A DNA stretch of 19,583 bases from an uncultured Clostridium sp. (GTDB taxonomy: Bacteria > Bacillota > Clostridia > TANB77 > CAG-508), in contig CAMMNR010000014.1 in assembly GCA_946498265.1 (NCBI GenBank), positions 1 through 19,583 on the forward strand, given 5' to 3'. Of the stretch, positions 7,282 to 15,684 are shown in pieces. A program made the translations under genes and the position numbers. A model generated the notes under the pieces. That model saw nothing but the letters and a program-made list of their open reading frames with translations. It was not told the origin of the DNA and searched no databases. Each line of letters opens with the position of its first letter. The stretch's first letter is position 1.

Positions 7282-7310
7282 ATTATATCAGGATTTTACG
7301 TAAAGTTCAA
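7282..7310 (-). promoter_or_regulatory. Promoter of the FxLYD-like gene
   Basis: TTGAAC (7305-7310, minus strand) and TATAAT (7282-7287) are exactly 17 bases apart, predicting a start near 7275 and a leader of about 22 bases. Confidence 0.75.
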
Positions 7311-7321
7311 GGAAAACAGCT

Positions 7322-7409
7322 AAATAACTTTATTTTATAAGATGATGACTAGTTTCTATTACAAATTAACTCTAAATAGATTTATATTATCTTTTATATA
7401 AAGTTATTT
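7322..7409. repeat. 88-bp AT-rich inverted-repeat element downstream of addA
   Basis: AAATAACTTTAT (7322-7333) is the exact complement of ATAAAGTTATTT (7398-7409), and pairing continues inward (TTATAAGAT with ATCTTTTATA) for about 21 base pairs in all. The 45-base centre is unstructured and non-coding. It lies between the addA stop and the next promoter. It could act as a terminator-like fold or be a small inserted palindrome. Confidence 0.5.
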
Positions 7410-7436
7410 CTATATCTTTTATACTCCTCATATGCT

Positions 7437-10400
7437 CTATATACATCTTCCTAAATAAACAGAATATATAAAAGTCTTATCTACCTTTCTATCTAAAGCA
7501 CTTTCCAAAGCATCTTTATATATTTCCAATTGCTTATTGTACTTATCTAACAATAAATTTTCCTTTCCTTTTTCCACATAATCTGTTTTATAATCTAATA
7601 GCACTAGTTCGTCATCTTTACTTATATAATATAAATCTATAATACCTTGAACTAGAATATTCTCATCTTTTATGCTATTCAAATCTAATGTATCGTTTTT
7701 CAAAATATCTTTAATAGGAATATTAATATAAAAAGGTTTTTCTCTATAAATTTCTTTTGCTTGTTTTAAATCTTTCCATATATCTGTTTTTGTAAATTCT
7801 AATATTTTATATGGATTAATACTTTCCGCTTCTAATTTCGTTATTATATTTCTATTTAATAAATCTTTTATTAATTCATTTACTTTATCTAAATCATAAT
7901 CTATATTTACATCTAAATTCTGCATACATAAATGTATAATAGTACCTTTTTTATCTGAAGATATTTTTTCTTCTTTATTATCATTTAAAAATTTAGGTTG
8001 CTTAAAGTTTTCTTCTTTTTTGCTATTATTAAAGTTTTGTATTTCTTTTCTATTTTCTCTTAAATTGTCTATATTTTGTAATTTTTCTGTATTGTTTTGC
8101 TCTTCTTTGTTATTATCACTACTTTCTTGGATTTTTTCATTTCTCAAACTCACTAGTATATCATCATTCTCAAAATCTCCATCAATTATTGATATATCAT
8201 CAAATATACTAAAATTTCCATTTTCCATTTCCTTTATTTTAGTAACAGATGTTTTTGTTGGCATTATTGTAGATAATAGATATTTATATTGATAATTTAA
8301 AATATCATTTATCTTATTCATTTGATTATTATTTTTTTCATGTTTTTCTAGTTCTTTTATTACATCAATTTTATCATTTTCTATAGTTTTAAAAGATTTT
8401 AAAAGTTCTTTTTTATTATATGTATTTAATGTAGTTATATTTTTTATACTTTCTTCTTCATATTTATAAACTAATAAAATCCAATCTATATATCTCTTAC
8501 ACTTCTTTAATAAAATATAATTTATTTTTTCATTATTTTTATTATATCTCTCTACTTGTTTTTCAAAATTATCAAATTCTTTATTAGCATCTTTTACTAA
8601 ACCTGTAATTATTAGTTTTTCTTTTGCTCTTGTTAAAGCAACATATAAAACTCTCATTTCTTCAGATAATGTTTCAGTTAATATCTTATTTCTTATAGAT
8701 GCCTTAGTTAAAGTATCATATTGAACTTGTTTTTCATAATCAATATATTTGACTCCTATTCCTAAATCTTGATGCATTAATATATCATCATTTAAATCCA
8801 TTAAATTGAATTGCCTTCCTGTACCGGCTAAAAATACTACTGGAAATTCAAGTCCTTTACTTTTATGAATACTCATTATTCTAACAACATCGTCATTTTC
8901 CCCTATGACTTTTGCTGAGCTCATATCTCCACTACTTAATTTTAATTTTTCTATAAATTTAATAAAATTATATAATCCTTTAAAACTTGCTGTTTCATAT
9001 TTTTTAGCTCTTTCAAATAACATTCTTAAATTTGCTTGTCTTAATTCTCCATTTGGCATTAATCCTACATAATTATAATAACCTGTATCTGAATAGATTT
9101 TCCAAATTAATTCATCTAATGCCAAATATTCTTGTTCTTTTTTCCATGTTTCTAAATTATTTAGAAATTTTTCTATTTTATCTTTTAAATCTTTCTCAAC
9201 ATTTACTTTAGATTTTTGCAGACATGTATAAAAATTATCATATTTGTCTGTTAATCTTATTTTTACTAAGTCATTATCTGTAAATTTTCCTATATTTGAC
9301 CTTAAAACTGTAACTAATGGAATATCTTGTATAGGATTATCTATTATTTTTAATAAACAAATAATTGTTTGTATTTCTATAGAGTCTAAATATTCTTGTG
9401 AAGCATCTGAAAAAACAGGGATTTCTAAATTTAGTAATTCTTGTTCATATATAGGTGCTGTAGTTTTAGTACTTCTTAATAATATTACTATATCTTTATA
9501 TGTTATATCTCTATATGTATTTTTCTTTCTATCAAACACTTGATATTTTTCATCTATTAATTTTTTAATCCTATTTGCAACAAATCTTGCTTCTAATTCT
9601 ATATCTTCAACTTTTTCATCTTGTTTTTCTTCTTGTTCATCTTCACTTATGTTGTCCTCTTCTTCTACTTCTTCTTTTAAATCTATTATATTTATTTCTG
9701 TTTTTAAATCTTGGTCTATTTCTTCATAATTTGCTCCTAAATTTAAATATTCTTGTTCATTGTAGTATATATCTCCTAAGTCCTCACTCATTATATTTTG
9801 GAATATTATATTAGTAAAATCTAGAATATTTTTTCTACTTCTAAAGTTTTTAAATAATTGTATTTTTAAATGTTCATCTTCATTCTTATCTTCTTTTAAC
9901 TTATATTCTTTATATTTACTTAAAAATAGCTCTGGCATTGCTTGTCTAAATTTATATATACTTTGTTTAACATCACCAACCATAAATATATTGTTTTGTT
10001 TAGAGATAGCCCCTAAGATATATTCTTGTACTAAATTACTATCTTGGTATTCATCTATTGCTATTTCTAAAAATTTTTCTTGATATGTTTTAGCTACTTG
10101 TGTTGGTTCTATATTTCCATTTTCATCTCTTTTTAATAATATATTAAGAGCAAAATGTTCTATATCATTAAAATCAACTATATTTTTTTCTCTTTTCTTT
10201 TTAGAAAATTCATCTCCAAATTTTAAAATTAAATCTTGAAGTTTTAATAATATTTCATACATATCAAATATATCTTGATTTGCTTCTTTAGAATTTGTAA
10301 CTAATATCTTATTTCTCTTTTTATTTAGTTTATTTTTTATATCATCTCTAATTGATTTTGCTTGTTCTTTTATATCTGAATCTACTTTTTTTCTTGGCCA

Positions 10401-11253
10401 ATCTACAAATTTAAAATTTTGATTTATTTTATATGCATCATCCCAATTATTAAGATGATTTTTTAAATTTTCTAGCATATCTAAATCAGTTCTTAACACT
10501 TGCTCAAATTTTTCTAATTCTGGATCAAATGTTAAGGTTTCATTGACTTTTTCTAGGGTAACTATATCATCTATTATTTCTTCTTTTAGTTCTTGTAATA
10601 AGATACTTCCCCATTTGGTATTACTGAAATCTTCATCTAAATTGTCTTTTAGATTAAACATTTCTATTTTTTCTTTTAACCATTCTTCAGGAAATGGACT
10701 ACTTTGTATGTATGTATATATTTTAAGAACTAATTCTTTTAAAGGAGTATCATCTCTGTAACTTGTATATGTATTTATTAGTTTTTCAAAATCTTTGTTT
10801 TGTTCTTCATATTTTGTTTCAAATATTTCTTCTATTGTTTCTTGTTTTAATAATTCTATTTCTGTTGTGTCTGCTATTCTAAAGTTAGGAGAAATGTTTT
10901 CTAATTCATAAAAATTGTTTCTTACTACTTCTAAACAGAATGAGTCTATTGTACATATACTTGCTTTATTTAATAATGTTACTTGTCTTTGTAGATTTTG
11001 ATTTTCAATATCGTCGTCTAATTTTTTATATATTGCATTTAATACTCTTTCTCTCATTTCTGAAGCAGCTGCATTTGTAAATGTTACTACTAATAGTCTA
11101 TCAATATCTATATCCTCGTTTATTATTTTGTTTATTATTCTTTCTACTAGTACTGCTGTTTTCCCACTTCCGCGCTGCTGCTGCAACTAGTATGTTCGAA
11201 CCTTTTTCTTGTATTGCTTGTTGTTGCTCTTTTGTCCATTTTACTTCACTCAT
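7437..11253 (-). CDS. addA: AddA helicase-nuclease subunit, frameshifted near its Walker A motif
   Basis: AddA pairs with AddB to resect double-strand breaks to Chi. The true start is ATG 11251-11253 (MSEVKWTKEQQQAI, the family's Q-motif opening, after AAAGGAC). The frame runs to VAAAA, then one extra base at 11172-11174 shifts it; GSGKTAVLVERI continues in the next frame from about 11171, where the longest open frame begins at a TTG (11184-11186). Corrected length is about 1271 residues, near the usual 1230. Motifs by position: DEYQDSN Walker B (about 10043-10062), GDVKQSIYKFRQ (9940-9985), SIHKSKGLEFPVVF (8840-8885), YVALTRAKEK (8605-8650), then an Asn/Lys-rich linker and a RecB nuclease with GTIIHLCMQNL (7915-7950) and LLDYKTDY (about 7578-7600). 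addB, normally directly upstream, is absent. Broken gene or base-call error. Confidence 0.92.
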
Positions 11254-11353
11254 AGATTTTTGTCCTTTCTTTTATTATTTTGCTGTACTATAAAGCTATG
11301 ATATAAATTCAGACTTATTTTATCATAAGTGATTTTTTTTTACAATTAAAATA

Positions 11354-11382
11354 TTGTTATAATTCATTTTTTTATATATAAT
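11354..11382 (+). promoter_or_regulatory. Promoter of the Bax1-like gene
   Basis: TTGTTA (11354-11359) and TATAAT (11377-11382) are 17 bases apart, giving a start near 11389. AAAGGAG follows at 11398-11404. An inverted repeat TATGATA/TATCATA (11297-11303, 11321-11327) lies upstream in the gap shared with addA and could be an operator. Confidence 0.6.
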
Positions 11383-11411
11383 AAATATAAATAAAATGAA
11401 AGGAGAAATTT

Positions 11412-12083
11412 ATGGAAGAAAACAATGTAATAATTGAAGAAAACAAAATATTTGGAAAAGCTTTTTTCTGGATGTTTCTGGGATTACTTGGTAGCGCAAT
11501 TATAGCATGGTATACATATGCATCAGGACTATTTATTGACATAGTGCTAGAAGGTTATTTTAATATTTTATTAATAGTTGAATTAGTAGCAGTCATAGTC
11601 TTTAGCCTATTATTTAGAAAATTACCACCATGGGCTGTTGGAATACTGTATTTTGTGTATTCTATGATTAATGGTGTTACCCTATCGGTTATATTTGCTG
11701 TTTTTGAATTATATTCTATTGTATATTTATTTGTTGTGTCTGCTATAATATTTGCTGTACTAGGTATAATAGGATACAAAACAAATGCAGATTTAAGTAG
11801 GTGGAGCCCATATATAACTGTTTTCTTAATTGCAGGTCTTGTACTTAGTTTGCTAAATTTATTTATATTTAAAAATAGCACATTTGATCTAATTTTGGAT
11901 TGGATCATTTTAGCAATATTCTGTGGTGTTACTATTTATGATATAAATAGAATAAAATTATTACAATCTGAACCTTCTATTAATCAAGAAAAAATCCACA
12001 TTTACTGTGCTATGCAATTATATTTAGATTTTATTAATATCTTTTTAAGAATTCTTTCTATCTTTGGAAAGAAAAGAAACTAG
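11412..12083 (+). CDS. Bax inhibitor-1/YccA family membrane protein
   Basis: This 223-residue, very hydrophobic protein has about seven membrane helices spread from residue 15 to near the C-terminus. Diagnostic features are the opening pattern with ...FF.MFLGLL..., a mid-protein P..W..G/ILYFVYSMINGVTLS segment (the YccA-like YsllnGltLs pattern), and the late ...LAIFCGVTIYDINRIK, matching the family's conserved YD.q.ik C-terminal segment that carries the Asp of the proposed pH/Ca2+ sensor. Bacterial members (YetJ, YccA) are calcium-leak channels or modulate the FtsH protease. The last loop is unusually polar and ends in FGKKRN. It has its own promoter and a downstream terminator, so it is likely monocistronic. 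Intact. Confidence 0.88.
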   Translation: MEENNVIIEENKIFGKAFFWMFLGLLGSAIIAWYTYASGLFIDIVLEGYFNILLIVELVAVIVFSLLFRKLPPWAVGILYFVYSMINGVTLSVIFAVFELYSIVYLFVVSAIIFAVLGIIGYKTNADLSRWSPYITVFLIAGLVLSLLNLFIFKNSTFDLILDWIILAIFCGVTIYDINRIKLLQSEPSINQEKIHIYCAMQLYLDFINIFLRILSIFGKKRN

Positions 12084-12101
12084 TATTTTATGAAGTATAA
12101 T

Positions 12102-12127
12102 AAAACCACATTTAATATGTGGTTTTT
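12102..12127 (+). terminator. Rho-independent terminator of the Bax1-like gene
   Basis: AAAACCACAT (12102-12111) pairs perfectly with ATGTGGTTTT (12117-12126) over a five-base loop, and a T-run closes the stem. The ABC-F remnant's stop codon on the other strand overlaps it. Confidence 0.8.
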
Positions 12128-12551
12128 AATTTGTTAAACTATTTAATTCTTCATTTAAATTTTCCCATTCTAGCATCTTTTCTTCTATTTCATTATTTAA
12201 TTTTTGTATTTCATCTTGCATGTCCTTTAATTTTATATAATCTGTACTTACTTTGTCTTTTAACATTTCCTGTTTTAAATTTTCTATAGTGTTTTCTTTT
12301 TCTTCTATGTTAGTTTCTATTTTACTAATTTTATTTTTTATACTTCTAATACTGGAGAGCCTTGTTTATATATACTAAATTTTTGTTCTCCTATCCCCTC
12401 TTCTAACATATTATTATCTATTATAGATTTTAGTAAAGTGGTCTTTCCACTTCCATTTCTTCCTACTATTGCTATTTTTTCTTTGTCTTTAATTTCATAA
12501 TATTGTATCTGCACCATATGATATGGCTCCATTTACTATTTTGTAATTCAC
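12126..12551 (-). pseudogene. Degraded ABC-F ATPase gene
   Basis: ABC-F proteins are soluble twin-ABC ATPases that act on the ribosome (translation factors or antibiotic protection). The original start is probably GTG 12549-12551 (after AAAAGGAAG), reading MNYKIVNGAISYGADTIL and then hitting TGA. In another frame the same gene continues as YEIKDKEKIAIVGRNGSGKT with TLLKSII, an intact Walker A, to SPVLEV and a stop. A third frame then carries a coiled coil (SKIETNIEEKENTIENLKQE onward, to a TAA at 12126-12128) typical of the ABC-F C-terminal domain. So there is a small deletion (about 14-17 bases) near 12500 and a large one near 12350 that removed the LSGGE signature, Walker B, linker and most of both domains. 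Intact relatives have about 520-640 residues. It is certainly non-functional. Confidence 0.85.
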
Positions 12552-12609
12552 TTTTTCTCTTCCTTTTCTTTTTATATTCTGCTAATATATAATAACATAA
12601 AAATATAAA

Positions 12610-13698
12610 TTAAAACAATGGTAATAGTATATTAAATTCAATAAATTCATCATCATTTTTTACCATTATATTTCCGCCATGTAACTCTATGATTTCCTTT
12701 GTGATTGCTAATCCTAATCCAGAACCCCCTGTAGTACTTTTTCTAGAGTCATCTCCACGATAAAATTTTTCAAAAATTTTACTTAATTTATATTCAGGAA
12801 TCTTATCACCTTTGTTTCTAAATTTGATTATGATACCTTTATCATTTTCATGTAATTCTATTTCTATAGTAGTATTTTCATAGCTATAATTTATAGCATT
12901 TTTTAGTAAATTATCAAATGCTCTAGCTAATTTATCTCCATCACCCATATACATGACTTTTTCTGGTACTTTTAAATTACATTTTAAGCTGTTTTTCTCT
13001 AGCATTGGGTAACATTCATCAACTAGTTGCTCTAACAAATATGAAATATTTATTTGTTTTTTATTAATTGGCATATCATGTAAATTATATCTTGTAATAT
13101 CAAAAAATTGGTTTGTTAATTCTTCTACTCTTAAAGCTTTGTCTAGTGCGATTTTTATATATTTTTCTTGTGATTTTTTTGAGATATCTTTTTCGTCTGA
13201 AAGTAATGTTAGATATCCTATAATTGATGTAAGTGGTGTTTTTAAATCATGTGCCATATACATTATTAAATCATTTTTCTTTTGTTGTGCTTCTTCTTCA
13301 TTTTTTTTACTTAAAATATATTCATATTTTATATCATTTATTTTTTCTGAAAATTCGTTTATTTCACTTGGTAGTTTGATTGTTTCATTGTCCTCTTTTA
13401 AAATTGAGTCTAATGAATTATATACTTCATTGATACTATTTACATATTTTGAAATAAATCTATATATTATAACAGCCAAAACAATTCCTATATATACATA
13501 TACTACAAAGTCTCTATTTTCAACTATCCATGCATATAAATCATAATTTAATCTGGCTACTAATTCAGATAAAGTATTTTCAAAAAATAATGCTAATATA
13601 AAATATACAACAATTGAAATTATTACTGCAATTACTAAATTTCCTAGTAAAGATATAAATAATTTTAATTTTCTTTTAGTTAGTTCATTAATCTTCAA
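12610..13698 (-). CDS. VanS-like sensor histidine kinase
   Basis: This 362-residue membrane kinase partners the regulator 50 bases upstream. It starts at TTG (13696-13698) with AGGAGG seven bases before it. Two membrane helices (14-38, 64-83) flank an outside loop of only about 25 residues. A coiled-coil linker leads to the H-box YMAHDLKTPLTSIIGYL with His150, the N-box DNLLKNA (Asn263), then KIFEKFYRGDD and GGSGLGLAI (324-332). The H-box neighbourhood and RVEELTNQFFDITRYN strongly resemble VanS of glycopeptide-resistance clusters. The loop is short enough to suggest intramembrane sensing, as in kinases that take their signal from Bce-type transporters; one lies nearby at 16344-19191. All catalytic boxes are present. 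No van ligase genes are seen, so the ligand is unknown, probably an envelope-active compound. Confidence 0.9.
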   Translation of the reverse strand: MKINELTKRKLKLFISLLGNLVIAVIISIVVYFILALFFENTLSELVARLNYDLYAWIVENRDFVVYVYIGIVLAVIIYRFISKYVNSINEVYNSLDSILKEDNETIKLPSEINEFSEKINDIKYEYILSKKNEEEAQQKKNDLIMYMAHDLKTPLTSIIGYLTLLSDEKDISKKSQEKYIKIALDKALRVEELTNQFFDITRYNLHDMPINKKQINISYLLEQLVDECYPMLEKNSLKCNLKVPEKVMYMGDGDKLARAFDNLLKNAINYSYENTTIEIELHENDKGIIIKFRNKGDKIPEYKLSKIFEKFYRGDDSRKSTTGGSGLGLAITKEIIELHGGNIMVKNDDEFIEFNILLPLF

Positions 13699-13748
13699 AA
13701 TAATCCTCCTAAATTATAATATTTAAAGCTAAGTATTCTAAAAAGAGA

Positions 13749-14432
13749 TCATTCTATTTTATACCCTACTCCCCATACTGTTTTTATGAATTTTGGTTTT
13801 TTAGTATCTTCTCCTAATTTTTCTCTTATTCTTCTTATATGAACCATGACAGTATTGTTACTATCAAAATATTTTTCTTTCCATACTTTTTCAAATAATT
13901 CTTCTGAGCTTATTACTTTTCCTCTATTAGTTGATAGATATAGTAATATTTCAAATTCTATTGGTGTTAAATCTATTTCTCTTTCATATAATAAACATTT
14001 GTGTTTGGTTTTATTAATTACTAATCCATTTATTTCTATTATATCTTCTGATGTTTCTTTTTCATTATATAACTTATATCTTCTTAATGCTGATTTTACT
14101 CTTGCAACTACTTCTAATGGATTAAATGGTTTTGTAATATAATCATCTGCACCAATTGTTAATCCTTTTATTTTATCATTATCTTCTATTTTTGCTGTTA
14201 CCATTATTATTGGAAATTTTAATCCTTTTTTTCTAATATATCCACATATTTCAAATCCATCTTTTCCTTCTATCATGACATCTAATATTGCTATATCTAA
14301 TTTTATTGTATCTATACATTTTATTGCTTCTTCTGAAGTATAAAATTTATAAATATTGTAATTTTCATTTTGTAAATAAACTTCCAGTAAATCAGCAATT
14401 TCTTTTTCATCATCTAATATTAAAACATTCAT
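13749..14432 (-). CDS. VanR-like OmpR-family response regulator
   Basis: This 227-residue regulator is the first gene of the two-component operon. The receiver domain (1-115) has the acidic pair D7/D8, phosphoacceptor Asp51 (AILDVM), Thr79 and Lys101 (YITKPF). A winged-helix DNA-binding domain covers about 130-227 and ends IKTVWGVGYKIE, as in VanR. DEKEIADLLEVYLQNENYNI and GLTIGADDYITKPFNPLEVV closely follow VanR of enterococcal clusters. Phosphorylated OmpR-family proteins bind tandem 11-bp repeats, and such repeats lie in the divergent promoter region next door and again before the BceAB-type operon. It probably autoregulates and activates the C39-like peptidase; this is inference. Start: ATG 14430-14432 after AGAAGG. 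Confidence 0.92.
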   Translation of the reverse strand: MNVLILDDEKEIADLLEVYLQNENYNIYKFYTSEEAIKCIDTIKLDIAILDVMIEGKDGFEICGYIRKKGLKFPIIMVTAKIEDNDKIKGLTIGADDYITKPFNPLEVVARVKSALRRYKLYNEKETSEDIIEINGLVINKTKHKCLLYEREIDLTPIEFEILLYLSTNRGKVISSEELFEKVWKEKYFDSNNTVMVHIRRIREKLGEDTKKPKFIKTVWGVGYKIE

Positions 14433-14453
14433 CTTTTACCTTCTTTCTTTTTA

Positions 14454-14482
14454 ATTATAACACAAAGTTTACATTTTTCTAT
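14454..14482 (-). promoter_or_regulatory. Promoter of the VanRS-like operon (extended -10)
   Basis: On the minus strand, TGTTATAAT (14454-14462) is an extended -10. The -35 position (ATAGAA) is poor. The repeat array of the divergent promoter begins directly upstream. Confidence 0.5.
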
Positions 14483-14489
14483 TTTTTTG

Positions 14490-14550
14490 TGAAATTGTAA
14501 GAAAAATTTAAGAATTTTTTAATTCTATTTTAAAACTCTTTTAGTCCGTT
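14490..14550 (+). promoter_or_regulatory. Array of 11-bp direct repeats, probable VanR-like binding region
   Basis: From 14490 the + strand reads in 11-base steps TGAAATTGTAA / GAAAAATTTAA / GAATTTTTTAA / TTCTATTTTAA / AACTCTTTTAG: five units ending in TAA or TAG in perfect register, running over the -35 position of the peptidase promoter. PhoB/OmpR-type activators bind 11-bp direct repeats like this. The TTGTAAGAAAAATTT part also resembles the VanR consensus as I remember it. A perfect palindrome AGAATT-tttt-AATTCT (14511-14526) is embedded. The gap serves both divergent promoters. Confidence 0.6.
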
Positions 14551-14561
14551 TTATTTATAAT
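14533..14561 (+). promoter_or_regulatory. Activator-dependent promoter of the C39-like gene
   Basis: A perfect TATAAT (14556-14561) lacks a -35 element: AAACTC lies at the right spacing and the repeat array covers that site. This is the layout of an activator-dependent promoter. A 7-bp hairpin (ATAAGTT/AACTTAT, 14576-14594) precedes the ribosome site. Confidence 0.55.
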
Positions 14562-14614
14562 AGATTCAAATTTATATAAGTTTCGTGAACTTATTATATT
14601 AGGAGGTTTATCGT

Positions 14615-15373
14615 ATGAAAAAATCAAATAAAAAACTTGCTAAATCTAGGGTTATTATTGCTTTGATATTTATTCTATTAATTGTTTTGTTTCTAAATTA
14701 TAATTATTCTTTGTTTAACAATATTGGAATTGGTGACTTAAATATTTTTGGTAGTTATAGGGTAATAAAAAAAGACCATAATAAAAATTATCCTGGAATT
14801 GGACAAGAAAAAGTAAAAAATAAAGATGGTTATTTTACTACTTTTACTACTGAAGAAAATCATAAAAAAACATATATAGAATATAAACAAAATGGTAATT
14901 CTTCTTGGAGTGATAAAGAATACTGGGGAGATACTATGGCTGAGAATGGTTGTGGTATAACTGTGATGGCTATTATATTAAGCGGTTATGGTATGGATTA
15001 TACTCCTGAAGATTTAAGAAAAAAATACTATCCTGTTATGGATTATGAAGAATTTTCTGATGAATTATCTTCTACATTTGGAATTGAAAATTCAGATTTT
15101 TATTATGATAGTGACCATTTATCAGGAAGTTCTATAATAGAACATCTACAAACAAATAGACCTGTTGTTGTTTGCGTATGGAATAATCCTTCTGATAATC
15201 GTTGGACTACTGCTTCTCATTATATGGCTTTACTTGCTACTGATGATAATAATATGGTTTATGTTTCTAATCCTAATGGTTTAGAAAATGATAGTAAAAG
15301 TTCTGGTTGGTATAATATAAATGAAATTTCTCCTTATATTGCTAAAGCTTTGTATATTGAAGAGTATTTTTAA
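14615..15373 (+). CDS. Membrane-anchored C39-like cysteine peptidase
   Basis: This 252-residue protein has a basic start (MKKSNKKLAKSR), one membrane helix (about 12-30, no clear cleavage site), a spacer and a papain-like domain (about 90-252) of the Peptidase_C39_2 type. AENGCGITVMAIILSGYG holds the nucleophile Cys113, ASHYMALLA the His202, and VSNPNG the third position (Asn219). The domain should face outside the membrane. The start ATG 14615 has AGGAGG eight bases upstream. The VanRS-like operon is divergent, and the promoter has an OmpR-type repeat array instead of a -35 box, so the peptidase is probably a main target of that system. Candidate substrates are cell-wall or surface peptides or an antimicrobial peptide; nothing here decides. 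No bacteriocin transporter domain is fused, unlike true bacteriocin-processing C39 exporters. Confidence 0.8.
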   Translation: MKKSNKKLAKSRVIIALIFILLIVLFLNYNYSLFNNIGIGDLNIFGSYRVIKKDHNKNYPGIGQEKVKNKDGYFTTFTTEENHKKTYIEYKQNGNSSWSDKEYWGDTMAENGCGITVMAIILSGYGMDYTPEDLRKKYYPVMDYEEFSDELSSTFGIENSDFYYDSDHLSGSSIIEHLQTNRPVVVCVWNNPSDNRWTTASHYMALLATDDNNMVYVSNPNGLENDSKSSGWYNINEISPYIAKALYIEEYF

Positions 15374-15420
15374 ATTATAAAGATATAAAATGCATATATT
15401 TATATTTGTTATAATTTTAT
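15372..15420 (+). terminator. Possible AT-only terminator of the C39-like gene
   Basis: AAATTATAA (15372-15380) pairs with TTATAATTT (15409-15417), with inner ATATAAA/TTTATAT pairs. The stem is weak, consisting only of A-T pairs, and starts in the stop codon. Confidence 0.3.
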
Positions 15421-15440
15421 ATAAAAATTTATCATATTTC

Positions 15441-15470
15441 TTGACTTTTTATTTATAAATGGATTATAAT
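15441..15470 (+). promoter_or_regulatory. Strong promoter of a small RNA
   Basis: TTGACT (15441-15446) and a perfect TATAAT (15465-15470) are 18 bases apart. The predicted start is at about 15477. No open reading frame of useful size follows before the terminator at 15526-15566, so the product is an RNA. Confidence 0.7.
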
Positions 15471-15476
15471 AAATAT

Positions 15477-15570
15477 AGGAAATGACAAATCCACAAACGT
15501 GGTTTTGCCGAAATAGATATAATAACTCACATCTAAATCGTCAAATTTACAGATGTGAGCTTTTTTATTT
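15477..15570 (+). ncRNA. Putative antisense RNA convergent with a small hydrophobic peptide gene
   Basis: The transcript, predicted from its promoter and terminator, is about 90 bases. It begins in ATAGGAAATGA, contains a small hairpin CCAC-aaac-GTGG and GTGGTTTTGCCG, and ends in a strong stem CTCACATCT/AGATGTGAG (15526-15534, 15551-15559) followed by six T. Its 3' half is complementary to the 3' end of the convergent peptide mRNA across the shared terminator stem. This is the layout of type I antitoxin RNAs such as RNAII of the pAD1 par locus or RatA. Function is inferred from layout only. Confidence 0.5.
15526..15566 (+). terminator. Terminator of the small RNA, shared in part with the convergent mRNA
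   Basis: A 9-bp perfect stem CTCACATCT/AGATGTGAG with a 16-base loop is followed by C and six T on the + strand. On the minus strand the same stem lies just after the peptide stop codon (15565-15567) but has a poorer T-run. Confidence 0.8.
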
Positions 15571-15684
15571 ATGTAGTTGCTTATCAACCCAGTTCTTATA
15601 AAGAACTGCTGTCAAGGCAACGTTTAATATTAAAGATAATATTAAAGATATTATTAAGAATAGTATCACTTTAACCATAAACAT
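15565..15684 (-). CDS. 39-residue hydrophobic peptide, type I toxin-like
   Basis: From ATG 15682-15684 (AAAGGG five bases upstream; a second in-frame ATG two codons later) the frame encodes MFMVKVILFLIISLILSLIL and then NVALTAVLYKNWVDKQLHK. That is one membrane helix (about 4-29) followed by a short polar, basic tail. This is the usual form of Firmicute type I toxins (TxpA, BsrG, Fst-like), although I see no sequence match to a named family. It has its own promoter (15760-15788), a leader of about 68 bases and a convergent small RNA overlapping its 3' end. It could alternatively be a regulatory or stress membrane peptide of the neighbouring envelope module. Coding status is supported by the ribosome site, promoter and composition, not by homology. 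Confidence 0.6.
   Translation of the reverse strand: MFMVKVILFLIISLILSLILNVALTAVLYKNWVDKQLHK

Noticed and set aside
11171..11186. Programmed frameshift, or a genuine TTG start, for addA
   Set aside because: There is no slippery heptamer or pausing structure that I can identify, and a TTG start would lose the Q-motif and the AAAAG residues before GSGKT. A plain indel is simpler.
11338..11363. TTTACA with TATAAT as the Bax1-like promoter
   Set aside because: The spacing is only 13 bases; TTGTTA with the downstream TATAAT at 17 bases is the better choice.
12610..15373. A glycopeptide-resistance (van) cluster
   Set aside because: Only the regulatory pair resembles van genes; there is no ligase, dehydrogenase or dipeptidase in the window.
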